DNA of 58,976 nucleotides from Acidobacteriota bacterium (GCA_019351975.1 JABBOG010000023.1:1-58976); one strand, 5' to 3'; positions 18,797-28,135 are shown, counted from the stretch's first letter. Notes: generated by a model not told the origin, from the letters alone. Made by a program: numbers and translations.

Positions 18797-18886
18797 GCGA
18801 AAAAGAGGCTGCATAAAATCAGCTACATGCGCATCAGTTTCGCGACATTCTCTTTTTTGCCAAGCTTACGTATTCGCCGTAGTAGG

Positions 18887-20959
18887 CTAAGTAGCGGTTT
18901 CCACACCCAACTCTCGCAGCAGAAACGCGTCATCGAACGCAATCTCCTTCAGGTAGTCATAACGTCCGGATGCACCACCATGCCCCGCATCCATATTCAC
19001 ATGCAGCAGTAGCGGCGTGTCGTTGGTCTTCAATGTCCGTAGCTTTGCCACATACTTTGCCGGCTCCCAGTACATCACCTGCGAATCATTCAGGCTCGTC
19101 TTCACTAGCATCCCCGGATACGCACCCTCGCGCAAATTGTCGTATGGTGAATAGCTGCGCATGTACTCGAACGCATCCGCCTCATTCGGGTTACCCCACT
19201 CCTCATACTCAGCCACCGTCAGCGGCAAATTCGCGTCCAGCATCGTGTTCATCACATCCACAAACGGCACATGCGACAGCACCACACGAAACAGTTCCGG
19301 TCGCATGTTCACGACTGCTCCCATCAGCAACCCGCCCGCGCTTCCGCCCTCAATCGCCACACGTTTCGCATCCCCATAACCTTCACGCACCAGAAACTCC
19401 GTTGCCTCAATGAAGTCGGTAAACGTGTTGCGCTTCTTCATCATCTTTCCGCCATCGTGCCAAGAATCGCCCAACTCGCCGCCGCCGCGGATATGCGCAT
19501 ACGCTACCACCACCCCGCGGTCCAACAGCGCCAGCCGCGACGCACTGAACCCCAGCGGTAGTGCATACCCATACGATCCATATCCGTACACATACAGGGG
19601 CCCGCTTCCGTCCCTCTTGAACCCATCGCGCCGGTAGACCACTGAAACCGGCACCTGCGTTCCATCCTTCGCTGCAAACCATAGCCGCTCCGAAGCATAT
19701 CGCGACGCATCGAATCCGCCCGGAACCTCCTGCTGCTTCAGTAGCATCGACTCGCCCGTCGCCACCTCATACTCAAACACCGAGGACGGCCGCACCAGCG
19801 ACTGATACGCATATCTGTACTTCGCCGTCGCAAAGTCACGGTTCACATCGCCATTGGCCTCATATGCCGGATCAGGGAAGCGTATATCCCTAAAATTCCC
19901 GGCCAGCCCATCTGCTCCCAACGCAAACACCCGCAGCACCGGCAGCCCGCGCTCGCGATAGCTCGCCACAAAGAAGTCGCGAAACAAATCCACATCCTCA
20001 AGCGGCGCATCGTCCCGCTCGGGCAGAATCTCCTCCCAGTGCTCCCGTTCCGTTGCAAGCACCGTCGCTCGCATCAGTCGAAACTGCTCGGCCTCATGGT
20101 TCGTATGGATATAGAAAAATCCCTCCCTGTGCTCAACGCTGTACTCCTCGTCGTCGACGCGCTCCGCTAGTAACTGGAACGCACCCGAAGGCTCGCTCGC
20201 GCGCATAAACCACGTCTCACTCGTCGGATGGCTGCCAAGCTCCAGCAGCAGATACTCGCGGTCCCGCGTCCGCCCCACACCCACATTAAAGCGCTCGTCC
20301 CGCTCATGAAACACCTCCTCCGCCTCCGCCATCGCTCCCACTGCAAGCCGAAACACCCGGTCCTGCCGCTTCGTCTGCTCATCCTCGGTCGCATACAACA
20401 GCGTCGCAGAGTCCGGCGCCCACACCAGCGACCCCACGCGCTGCGCCGTATCCGGGAGCATCTCGCCCGTCTCCAGATCCTTCACCGCCAGTGTGTACTG
20501 CCGAAATCCCGTGTTGTCCGTCGTGAACGCCAGTAGCCTTCCATCCGGACTCACGCTCAGCGCACCCAACTGCAAAAACGGCCGCCCTACAGCCAGCGCA
20601 TTTACATCCAGTATCACAACCTCCGCCTCAAGTTCTCCCACCGGCCTTCGGCAAAACCGCGCATACTGTTGGCCCTTCTCCGTGCGCGTCAAATACTCCC
20701 ACGCGCCGTCCCTATACGGTACCGAAACATCATCCTCCTTGATATGCGAAAGAATTTCTTCATACAGCGTCTGTTGAAGCGCCTCCGTTCCGCGCATTGC
20801 ATCTCTGGTGTACGCGTTCTCCGCCTCCAGGTACTCCGTTACCTCGGTTGCTCCCTTGTCACGCATCCATCCGTAGCGATCGATCAGTTCCGTTCCATGC
20901 AGCGACGTCGTTTGCTGCCGCTGCTGCGCCACAGGTGGTTCCGCCAAAGTCATCGTCAT
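18887..20959 (-). CDS. ptrB: Oligopeptidase B (S9 prolyl-oligopeptidase family)
   Basis: Serine peptidase of 690 residues that cuts short peptides after Arg or Lys. The N-terminal beta-propeller carries YGWMRDKG and AFTTDNTGFRQYTL. The C-terminal hydrolase domain shows the nucleophile Ser in AIEGGSAGGLLMGAV, the Asp in SLNDSQVMYWEPAK and the His in DAGHGGASGRYDYL. Acidic residues expected to select basic side chains (YEEWGNPNE) are present, supporting oligopeptidase B over prolyl oligopeptidase. No signal peptide is seen, so it should be cytoplasmic. ATG 20959 follows GGAGGAGG by 5 bases. An IS6 remnant begins 36 bases upstream of the start and may have affected the promoter. Confidence 0.92.
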   Translation of the reverse strand: MTMTLAEPPVAQQRQQTTSLHGTELIDRYGWMRDKGATEVTEYLEAENAYTRDAMRGTEALQQTLYEEILSHIKEDDVSVPYRDGAWEYLTRTEKGQQYARFCRRPVGELEAEVVILDVNALAVGRPFLQLGALSVSPDGRLLAFTTDNTGFRQYTLAVKDLETGEMLPDTAQRVGSLVWAPDSATLLYATEDEQTKRQDRVFRLAVGAMAEAEEVFHERDERFNVGVGRTRDREYLLLELGSHPTSETWFMRASEPSGAFQLLAERVDDEEYSVEHREGFFYIHTNHEAEQFRLMRATVLATEREHWEEILPERDDAPLEDVDLFRDFFVASYRERGLPVLRVFALGADGLAGNFRDIRFPDPAYEANGDVNRDFATAKYRYAYQSLVRPSSVFEYEVATGESMLLKQQEVPGGFDASRYASERLWFAAKDGTQVPVSVVYRRDGFKRDGSGPLYVYGYGSYGYALPLGFSASRLALLDRGVVVAYAHIRGGGELGDSWHDGGKMMKKRNTFTDFIEATEFLVREGYGDAKRVAIEGGSAGGLLMGAVVNMRPELFRVVLSHVPFVDVMNTMLDANLPLTVAEYEEWGNPNEADAFEYMRSYSPYDNLREGAYPGMLVKTSLNDSQVMYWEPAKYVAKLRTLKTNDTPLLLHVNMDAGHGGASGRYDYLKEIAFDDAFLLRELGVETAT

Positions 20960-20995
20960 TCAAACCTCCTCCATCAGCATAAATGTGGATACTCC

Positions 20996-21345
20996 GGCTC
21001 TGTTGCAAACTTGCGGAGGCGGGGTTAAAAATGGGCTGAGCGCGGAGGGATCTGGTCATGTCAGACTTCAAGTGGCGCCAATGTGAGCGCGAGATCATCC
21101 TCTGAGCGGTTCGCTGGTACTGCCGGTATGGGATCAGCTCCCGTGATCTTGCGCAGATGATGGGCGAGCGCGGTGTGGGCGACGATCATTCCACGATCTA
21201 CCGTTGGGTTCAGAAGTACGCGCCGGAGATTGAAAAGCGGCTGCGCCGGCAGTGGCGCTGCCCGCGTTCAACGAGTTGGCGGGCCGACGAGACATACGTG
21301 AAGGTCTGCGGCAAATGGGCCTATTTGTACCGGGCGCTCGGCGTG
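20996..21345 (+). mobile_element. Decayed IS6-family element (left end and N-terminal transposase)
   Basis: It opens with GGCTCTGTTGCAAA, which matches the IS6/IS26-type terminal inverted repeat. ATG 21058 starts a transposase reading MSDFKWRQCEREIIL, then TGA at 21103-21105 where the family has Trp, then AVRWYCRYGISSRDLAQMM, HSTIYRWVQKYAPEIEKR, TSWRADETYVKVCGKWAYLY. The first Asp of the DDE triad (ADETYVKV) is present but the rest of the catalytic domain is gone. Sequence switches near 21345 to a fragment of another gene on the opposite strand, so there is no right end and the element cannot move itself. Confidence 0.85.
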
Positions 21346-21353
21346 CCTGAAGA

Positions 21354-21905
21354 TCACGCCACGGTCGCCATCAGCGCCACTCTGCCCCATGCAGTGATCG
21401 ATGCTGGACTGGCCGTGACTGTCGTGGTTGTTCCCGCGACAACAGGCGCTCCAGAAGCCACCGTCACGGTCACAGCGCTTGAACTCGATGCCGCGTCATC
21501 CGTAGTCGCGCCATAGCTGGCCGTAAAGGAAGGGTCGGCCCCAACTGGAAGCTTTGTGGTGGTGAGCGTCGCCACGCCGTTAGCATTCACCGCGCCTGTG
21601 CCGATGGTCGCGGTTCCGTTGAGGAACGTTACCGTGCCATTCGTCACTGGCAATGTGCCTGACTTCACGGTCGCTGTAAACGTCATGCTCTGTTCCCGCA
21701 GTGATGGCGCTGGCCGAACTGATCAATATGTGACTGTGAGCGTTCCGTTGGTCGTCGTCACTGTATAACCGCTCAGGTGCGTTCCCACGGCGGTCGGCAC
21801 AATCGAATATGTGCCTGCACTGCTGGTCGCAATCGTGGTCGTCGAACAACTTTCTGTAAACGTGTCACCGTTCACCGCGCCCGTCTTCGATCCGGGCTGC
21901 GGTCA
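21354..21905 (-). pseudogene. Remnant of an MBG/Ig-like repeat surface protein
   Basis: On the minus strand an MBG-type module (GAVNGDTFTES...AGTYSIVPTAVG...YTVTTTNGTLTVT) runs from about 21900 to 21740. After a stop and frame change comes a bacterial Ig-like repeat (MTFTATVKSGTLPVTNGTVT ... LPVGADPSFTASYGAT), followed by the start of another repeat (TTTVTASPASITAWG) that ends near the IS6 junction. Such repeats form long secreted adhesin-like proteins in acidobacteria. Lack of a signal peptide, frame breaks and truncation at both ends make this a dead fragment. Confidence 0.7.
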
Positions 21906-22315
21906 TCCTAGCGTCAATCTCTTGCTTGACCCAACCGGCACCGCTACGGTCCAGACGCGTCTTCCCTTCCCTTCCTGGTCTGCCAGCACCCAGCGTCGCT
22001 CCCGTTGCTGAATGGTTTTACCATCGAGCATGGCTAGCTCTGTCACTCTCAGAATTATTTGGCGTAGTGTCCTTGCATGCAGGAGCTGAGCGGAGTGTCC
22101 CAGGCGGCTCGGCATCGTGCGATGGCACGATCCCGGCTCATCCAGCCGCACTTCAAGGAGCGACGCTCGCTTCAGTTGGTCGCCGCCGACGCGAACCATT
22201 CTCACACCCGCTCGCCGCAGAAAATGAGCGCCGCATTGAGCTGGGCGCACCCCTCTCATTTTAGTCTGCATTCAGTTCGTTGCGGTTTCCGTCAGCGAGT
22301 GCTCCGCCGATACCC
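21906..22315. other. Unassigned region with a 122-codon open frame
   Basis: The minus strand is open from 22271 to 21903 (opening MQTKMRGVRP, ending VPVGSSKRLTLG) and part of the plus strand is open too. I recognise neither product and see no good ribosome binding site. It lies between a pseudogene and a membrane-protein gene in a region of decayed insertions, so it may be another remnant. Confidence 0.3.
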
Positions 22316-22966
22316 TCAAAGAATGTTCACGGCTCGTGCCGCGAGGAGTGCGACGGTCGCAAACGAAATCAAGGCTTGCACCATCATCAGACCCTTCGCC
22401 CAGCGCGACAAAACAGGCGAATCCGTTGGAGAGAACGCAGTGCTCGTGTTGAAGGCGAGAAATAGGTAATCGATGAAACCGGGACTCCAACAATCCTCTC
22501 CCATCTCCCGCTTCGTGTTCTGATTCAACGTCATCTGTGGGAAGAGAAACGCGCCATCCTTATGAACACCACGCAACTCGCGCGCGCTCGGACCACCTGC
22601 ATCAAGCCTCCAATACCACGACGCGAATACCAGTATGTTTGTGACCCACAATGCTGCCGCTGAGACGAGTAAGTCTCTGGGCGATTCTTTATGAGATGGC
22701 AATGCCGCTATCAGGAGCGAAAGGGACCAAATCATATCGGCCGTGACTATCGATGTCAGCAAATATCCCAACATCTGATTCAGTCTGTCGTTGCCGACAC
22801 GACGCGCCCAAACAGTCGGGACGATTAGGACGCCCAGAACAAGAATGAGAACCCACCCCGGTCCCGCCGACAAGGATTCAGGCAGCGCCAAACGGAGTCC
22901 GCCCACGGCAAGTAGCGCGAGTATCGCAGGCCATCGTGGCTCTAACTTCGATCGGGAGTTTGTCAT
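22316..22966 (-). CDS. Multi-pass membrane protein of unknown function
   Basis: About 216 residues with six hydrophobic segments, including WPAILALLAVGGLRLAL, WVLILVLGVLIVPTVWA, the pair around MIWSLSLLIAALP and LWVTNILVFASWYW, and two near the C-terminus. Between the last two lies FLAFNTSTAFSPTDSPVLSR, a conserved-looking re-entrant stretch placed where 2-TM ion channels have their pore loop, but without a TVGYG filter. ATG 22966 is chosen because AGAAGAG lies just upstream; a further in-frame Met at 22993 is possible. No partner gene is evident. A channel-like role is only a guess. Confidence 0.7.
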   Translation of the reverse strand: MTNSRSKLEPRWPAILALLAVGGLRLALPESLSAGPGWVLILVLGVLIVPTVWARRVGNDRLNQMLGYLLTSIVTADMIWSLSLLIAALPSHKESPRDLLVSAAALWVTNILVFASWYWRLDAGGPSARELRGVHKDGAFLFPQMTLNQNTKREMGEDCWSPGFIDYLFLAFNTSTAFSPTDSPVLSRWAKGLMMVQALISFATVALLAARAVNIL

Positions 22967-23450
22967 GTCTCTTCTATGATGCACCGCCGCCATGGGTCAA
23001 AGACGTCGCATCAGCGAACGAAGTGATTTCGATTTGTTTGAGCCACGGAGACACCAAAACAGCGAAGTTTGGCGCGAATATCGCTGCTCCTCCGATCAGA
23101 TTCCAGCTCATCGCCACACCAATCTCCTAATCCCCACCATCGCAGCAGATTCTTTATCTTCGTCACGGGTGCTGAGGGACCTGCAGTTTGGGCAATCGAA
23201 GACTGACCGACGTCACAATGTATCAGTCCACTCGGACACATCACTAGCGCTGGCCCTACAGGAGCGGGAAATGGAAACATTGTCCTTCATTCCCCCCCCA
23301 TCGCGCAGTATCGACAATGCCTACCAAAAACTGCTTCTGGAAGGAATTGATCCCGTCCAGTCGCCGAGGGAGTCGGTCGCGATGGCACATCCGTTGGGCA
23401 AGCATGTACCGCATCCAGCGGACAAACCAGAAGAAACGGAGCCAAACACC
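22967..23450. other. Non-coding stretch upstream of an ssb fragment
   Basis: About 480 bases with no recognisable gene. A plus-strand frame is open through 22992-23687 and runs into the ssb-like start, but its first 150 codons resemble nothing I know. It contains an eight-base C run near 23292. I infer degraded or imported sequence. Confidence 0.35.
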
Positions 23451-23560
23451 ATGTCCAACAAAGTCATACTCATCGGCCACCTAGGACAGAACGCGGAAGC
23501 CAAAACCACTCAAACCAATGAGGAGTTCGTCGCCCTCAACATCGCACCCCAGAAACGGCA
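23451..23560 (+). pseudogene. ssb: N-terminal fragment of single-stranded DNA-binding protein
   Basis: ATG 23451 begins MSNKVILIGHLGQNAEAKTT, continuing QTNEEFVALNIAPQKR. This closely follows the first strand of the OB fold of bacterial SSB (MxNKVILIGxLGxDPE...). After about 36 residues the similarity ends and the rest of the OB fold and the acidic tail are missing. It cannot be a working SSB. Extra ssb copies often travel on plasmids and integrative elements, so this may be a scar of one. Confidence 0.65.
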
Positions 23561-23605
23561 CGATCAAAGTCTGCACTCTAGCGCCCTGATCCCCGTGCCC
23601 ACAGC

Positions 23606-25636
23606 TCAGTCTCCTCTCGCCGCCGTCGTAACCGACGCCGCCTTCAGCACCACGCTCTCCTGGTCTTTGCTCTCGAACTGCGCATAGTACTTGCGCAAAT
23701 CGTCGTAATCCTTCGGCATCACCAGCAACTCGCCCTGGATGTGGTTGCGCCGCGTCGTAAACCCCTTCGCGTCCCCAACCACCGTCAGCGCATAGATCTC
23801 CTGCTTCGCAAGATCGAACCGCGCCGAATTGGGTAACGCCTCCACACTCATCGAGTCCGGAAGGTTGAGACGCTCCGCATCCTGCAAAACCCGCGGATAG
23901 TGGAAGTACACAGCCTCCTGCCGATTCTCATCCGCGAACGTCGCCGAAGAACCGCTCACGAAGAGATCCGAGGGAAGAATGAGTCGCTTGCCGGTATGCG
24001 TTCCCATCGTCCCGGTCACCTCGTAGCTCACCTTGAGCGGCTGCTCATACTCCTTCACGTTCTCGATCTTGCTGACCTTCACCTGCAACGACTTCGGCAC
24101 CATGCCTTCGAGATACACCCGCAGCGCCTGATCCAGGCTCTCTTCATCGCCGCTCAGCGCCGTGTGCCGCCAATCCACTCCCTCCGCTCCAGAAAAGGAA
24201 AGATCGATCTTGCCCGTAATCTGACCCGTGTCATCCATCTTCAGGTTAGCCACACGCGTCACCATGTTGAAACTAATATCGTCTCCCGGCGTCCCCCCAA
24301 ACTCCGTGCCCTTATCCACCTGGCGCAGCCCCTGCACCAGCGTATGCTGCCATGCAAGATGACCATAGGGGCAGTACCTCGAGCTCGGATCGAAGTACCG
24401 CTCCTTCCCGTCTACGTTGACAATCGCTATCACGTCGTCGAACTGCCGGAAGCTCATCCAGCCAGGAACAAAGATTTCCTCGTTGCGATTGGGTACCAGC
24501 ATGAAGTAGGCCTTCATGCCCGCGGCCCTCGCCATCCCTACAAAGAGTTGGGTCAGCTGCGTCTCATTGCCTCGCTGATGGCTCAGCACATCGGCGGCAG
24601 TCTTCACCTGCCCGCCGCCCTCGGCCTTGTTTTCGCGCTGCTCGTGTGCGCGGGTGTAACGGGTATTTTCCAGCTCCATCACTGCGGCATAAATCTTCTG
24701 CAGCTTTTGATCATCGGTCGTTGCTCCAGCAGTGATCTCCGCTGTCTTCTTTTTCAACTCCCCGTTGGCATCGGCAAACGAGTCCATCCCCTTGGACCAA
24801 TCCTTGCCTTGATCCCTCCACCACTCAGCCGTCGTACGCTCCGCCGTAAAATTGAACAAAACCCTGTAGCTGAAACTGGAGATCGGAGGCATATACACCT
24901 CCTTCAACTCCGGTGGAACATTCTTGATCGTCAACTCGAAGTACTGCTTCGGACCGCTAGACAGTGCGTTGTATGGTATCTCATGCCGCTCGATCTTTGC
25001 GCCCGGCGGAAGGATTGGGAACCATGTAATCGCCGAAATCAACCCCCTCTCGCTCACAAGCTGTTTAGACGTCGGGTACCACACGTAGTGCGCCTGCCTC
25101 ACATATACCGGTCCCTGGATGAACCAGTCTGGGGCCTCATACACATTGTCTGAAATGTACGTTGCGTACCGGTATTCCAGGATGCTTCCCACCTCCACAT
25201 CCGGCAGCGTGAACACTCTCTCCTGCACCTTCACGTGCTGCCCCTTCTCCAGCATCTTAAGATACGGTTTTCCCGTGAAGGGAATCACCGTGCCGTCCGC
25301 ATGAATCGTCCGCCCCGAAATCTGTTCGAGCGTCTTGTCATCGCCCGAACCAGAACTTGAGTTCTGCGACGTGCTTACAAATGGCAACTCGACGTTCGCG
25401 TACTTCTCTCCCTCTTTGCTCAGGATCTTAATGCGCTCGTAGTGAAACACCGCGTGCATGTCGTCCTTGGTCGTCTCCTCACGATTCAGCACCACCGCGG
25501 ACGCTCCTGGATACCCCGGCAACGACGTCATTGATAACTCCTCTGCCGTCGGTTGCATAAAACTCGTTTGGGGCCACATCGCCCGGTCACTCATTACCAC
25601 CACGAACACACCTGCAGCTATCCATCGCATCTTCAT
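23606..25636 (-). CDS. DUF3857/transglutaminase-like protein lacking catalytic residues
   Basis: A secreted protein of about 676 residues: signal peptide (WIAAGVFVVVMSDRAMWPQ), a DUF3857 domain (about 40-250) and a transglutaminase-like domain (about 300-430). At the position of the catalytic motif GDCKDKATLL it reads GNETQLTQLF (near residue 355), so Cys is replaced by Glu. The His position reads FDDVIAIV; the third residue's motif FDPSS is kept. It should not be a transamidase or peptidase and may instead bind a partner or substrate. It follows a paralogue with an intact triad after 34 bases on the same strand, so they are probably cotranscribed. Confidence 0.8.
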   Translation of the reverse strand: MKMRWIAAGVFVVVMSDRAMWPQTSFMQPTAEELSMTSLPGYPGASAVVLNREETTKDDMHAVFHYERIKILSKEGEKYANVELPFVSTSQNSSSGSGDDKTLEQISGRTIHADGTVIPFTGKPYLKMLEKGQHVKVQERVFTLPDVEVGSILEYRYATYISDNVYEAPDWFIQGPVYVRQAHYVWYPTSKQLVSERGLISAITWFPILPPGAKIERHEIPYNALSSGPKQYFELTIKNVPPELKEVYMPPISSFSYRVLFNFTAERTTAEWWRDQGKDWSKGMDSFADANGELKKKTAEITAGATTDDQKLQKIYAAVMELENTRYTRAHEQRENKAEGGGQVKTAADVLSHQRGNETQLTQLFVGMARAAGMKAYFMLVPNRNEEIFVPGWMSFRQFDDVIAIVNVDGKERYFDPSSRYCPYGHLAWQHTLVQGLRQVDKGTEFGGTPGDDISFNMVTRVANLKMDDTGQITGKIDLSFSGAEGVDWRHTALSGDEESLDQALRVYLEGMVPKSLQVKVSKIENVKEYEQPLKVSYEVTGTMGTHTGKRLILPSDLFVSGSSATFADENRQEAVYFHYPRVLQDAERLNLPDSMSVEALPNSARFDLAKQEIYALTVVGDAKGFTTRRNHIQGELLVMPKDYDDLRKYYAQFESKDQESVVLKAASVTTAARGD

Positions 25637-25670
25637 GACTACCCGCCGCTCCCATCTGATCTCTGCTGCT

Positions 25671-27725
25671 CTAGTTCGCTCGCTTCAATATCGCCTGGCT
25701 GTCTTCATCCGCTGCGATGGCCGCTGCCAGCTGCTGCACCTCGTCATACTTGCTCGCAGGCACCGTCACCTGCCGCACCGTATACCTCCGGCTGTAGTGC
25801 AACACCCGTCCGCGCATCTCTGTCGAGCTCACATAGCTCGCAAATCCTACGTCCACCTTCACCGGATCCGGCAGCTCATCCACAACGTATCCTGCAGGCA
25901 GTTCAATGTCATAGTCATCGGTTCCCTGCATCGTCTCCCGCAGGTTCACCTCCACATGCCGCGGCTTGTGATCCACGCTCAGGTCGTACCGCCCCAGCAC
26001 GCGCGGACGGACCATCAGCAGGGGTCCCGTGAAACTTGCAAAGTGGCTCGCCTGCAGATCGAACGAGGTCGTCAGATCCTTGTCCAGCGTGTCCACGTTC
26101 TCCACCTTCAACCCCGTCATCGACGCACCCGTAAAATCGCCGCCAATTACATCATTCATATACTCCTTCTGCTTCTTCTCATCCTGGCCCGAAAAGACGC
26201 GCCTGCGCCCCACCGCCACATCACCAAACCGCATGTCCTTCACCGACCCCTTCAGCGTCCCATCCACGCTCAGATCAAACGTCCCTGTCCGATGAATCGT
26301 ATTCAACGTTGGATCCATCACTGGTAGTTGGATGATCTGGCTGTCTTTGCCCTCTAGCAGCACGCCGTAGCTGCCCTGCAGATTGTGTTCCAGTTGCCCG
26401 AACGGCGTCATCTCCCACGTCGGGTCGAAGATCAGATACCGCTTCCCTGTCTTCGCCGTCACCACGCTGTGCAGCTTGGGCGACGCATACCCCGCCGGAA
26501 TCTCGATCGCCGCAATCATGTGATTGCCCGCAATCGACGGATCCTCCGGATCAATCACCCCACGCTCCGTATCCACCATCAAAAGCGCGCTATGAATGCC
26601 CACACTCGACAACATCGCCGACAGCAGCGTCGCCTTGTCTTTACAGTCTCCATAACGCCCGCGATAGATATCCTCTGCCGCGTGCGGCTGATACCCGCCC
26701 ACTCCCATCTCGATCACGAAGTACCGTATCTTCTGCTGTACGAATTCCCCGATCGCCTCTGCCTTGTCATAGAAATCCGTCTTCCCTGTCGTCAATTCCT
26801 GTGCCTTCGCCGCAATGTCCGGCGAAGCCGCCAGCCGGTCCCGCTCCAGGCCCGCATACCATTCGCCGATCCCCACCCACGTCCCATCCTGCGGCTCGCC
26901 CAGCCCCGGCCCCGCATAGTGCACCGTCATCCGCGCCGCCTGCGATCCCTCCCCCGGCGACAGCGGCACCTGCTCCAGATCGATCGCCGACTCGTTGTTC
27001 ATCTCCCATCGATACGAATGATTCTCCATGTCGATCCCGTCCACCTTCCCATGCCGCGCCCACGTCGTCGTGTACGTGTACCCAGCTGGTAGAGCCAGCG
27101 TGAAGCTCTGCTGGATCCGCGGCAGCTCATCCTGAAACTCCCAGTTGGTCTCCGCCAGGTAGGGTCGCTGGCACCTCTCGTACTCGTAAGCAACGATCCC
27201 TCCAGGATCGCGTCCCGGCGGGTCCGCCACCTTCGCCCGCTCATCCGAGTACAGCTCGCCACCCTCTCCCGGTTGCCCCACATCCCCTATCTCGTTGTCC
27301 TTCATCGAGTACTCATGCCCCGCAGGATCGATGCTCCACACATGCATCGACAGCACCTTCGAGTCCTTGTCGTACCACACCGCCGCATACCCATACTCCC
27401 GCCCCTGCGGCCGCAGAATCTTCACCACCCGCCGTACATGCTCGACGGCCTGCCCCTTCGCATCCACCGTGTACGTCGTGTCCTCCAGCAGCACCACCGC
27501 CTTCGGATTCCCATGGAACTCCGGCAGTTTCTGCTGCGCCGCCGTCTTCACCCAATCCGGTACCGGCTGCGGCCCAAACAAATTCCCCGCCCGCGCCGAA
27601 GTACCACCCACCAGCAGCAGCGCACCCAGCGCCAGCAGTATGAGCCGCTCGCCCGTACTCGCTTTGCTCGCTGCATTCCGCCACTGCCTGGCGGCCGCTC
27701 GGGGTATTACGCCTCGCTTCTTCAT
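25671..27725 (-). CDS. DUF3857/transglutaminase-like protein with intact catalytic triad
   Basis: About 684 residues: signal peptide (LILLALGALLLVGGTSARAG), DUF3857 domain (about 60-260) and transglutaminase-like domain (about 300-430). The triad is visible as Cys in RYGDCKDKATLLSAML, His in AGNHMIAAIEIP and Asp in LIFDPTWEMTP. A C-terminal beta-rich region follows. Family members are bacterial secreted proteins thought to act as cysteine peptidases or amidases; the substrate here is unknown. ATG 27725 is preferred for the signal peptide; the frame continues upstream to 27920, but that part encodes a resolvase remnant. First gene of a likely two-gene operon with the inactive paralogue. Confidence 0.82.
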   Translation of the reverse strand: MKKRGVIPRAAARQWRNAASKASTGERLILLALGALLLVGGTSARAGNLFGPQPVPDWVKTAAQQKLPEFHGNPKAVVLLEDTTYTVDAKGQAVEHVRRVVKILRPQGREYGYAAVWYDKDSKVLSMHVWSIDPAGHEYSMKDNEIGDVGQPGEGGELYSDERAKVADPPGRDPGGIVAYEYERCQRPYLAETNWEFQDELPRIQQSFTLALPAGYTYTTTWARHGKVDGIDMENHSYRWEMNNESAIDLEQVPLSPGEGSQAARMTVHYAGPGLGEPQDGTWVGIGEWYAGLERDRLAASPDIAAKAQELTTGKTDFYDKAEAIGEFVQQKIRYFVIEMGVGGYQPHAAEDIYRGRYGDCKDKATLLSAMLSSVGIHSALLMVDTERGVIDPEDPSIAGNHMIAAIEIPAGYASPKLHSVVTAKTGKRYLIFDPTWEMTPFGQLEHNLQGSYGVLLEGKDSQIIQLPVMDPTLNTIHRTGTFDLSVDGTLKGSVKDMRFGDVAVGRRRVFSGQDEKKQKEYMNDVIGGDFTGASMTGLKVENVDTLDKDLTTSFDLQASHFASFTGPLLMVRPRVLGRYDLSVDHKPRHVEVNLRETMQGTDDYDIELPAGYVVDELPDPVKVDVGFASYVSSTEMRGRVLHYSRRYTVRQVTVPASKYDEVQQLAAAIAADEDSQAILKRAN

Positions 27726-27780
27726 AAGGCCTGCTCGTGATCGGATGTTGGTGCCTGTTTTATACGTGAATCCTACGCCC

Positions 27781-27990
27781 CATGCAAGAGCGCCTCGAAT
27801 CCCTTCGCGACGGGCAAGCCTGTCCATCGAGTGATCGATCACGGTGTCTCCATCGCGAACGTAGCTGGTGAGCTGTCCGAGTTGGGGCCGGTGAAGGTCG
27901 TTCCCAGATGCCTTGTCCACGAAGCGCTTGTCCAGGGTGATGCCCTCAAAGCTGACGTAGTTCCTTTTGATCGAGTGAGCTCACACGCAG
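27781..27990 (-). pseudogene. Decayed Tn3-type serine resolvase
   Basis: On the minus strand the sequence reads RVSSLDQKELRQL, then an extra base near 27948 shifts the frame, then EGITLDKRFVDKASGNDLHR, PQLGQLTSYVRDGDTVIDHS, MDRLAR. These are the resolvase N-terminal landmarks, including the catalytic Ser of RVSS and the HSMDRLAR helix. After MDRLAR it jumps to REGIRGALA, resembling the much later REGIALAK segment, which implies an internal deletion of about 60-70 residues. The DNA-binding tail is absent. The rest of the open frame runs without a stop into the start of the downstream transglutaminase gene. Confidence 0.75.
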
Positions 27991-28135
27991 GCATCGTCAG
28001 CCGTTGCCTAAGAGCAACCCTACTTCCGCGCGCGAGCTCTGCCCGCTCTCCTAGGCATCGTCGCTGCATTGCTTCATAGGGCTCTGCCCGGGGAAGTGAG
28101 CCTGATTTGGATTGCCCACATCAGCCTGGTCTCCC

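Noticed and set aside
18562-18816. 84-residue ORF after the duplicated receptor fragment
   Set aside because: A different frame of the same stretch gives a permease-like peptide; this one has no recognisable content.
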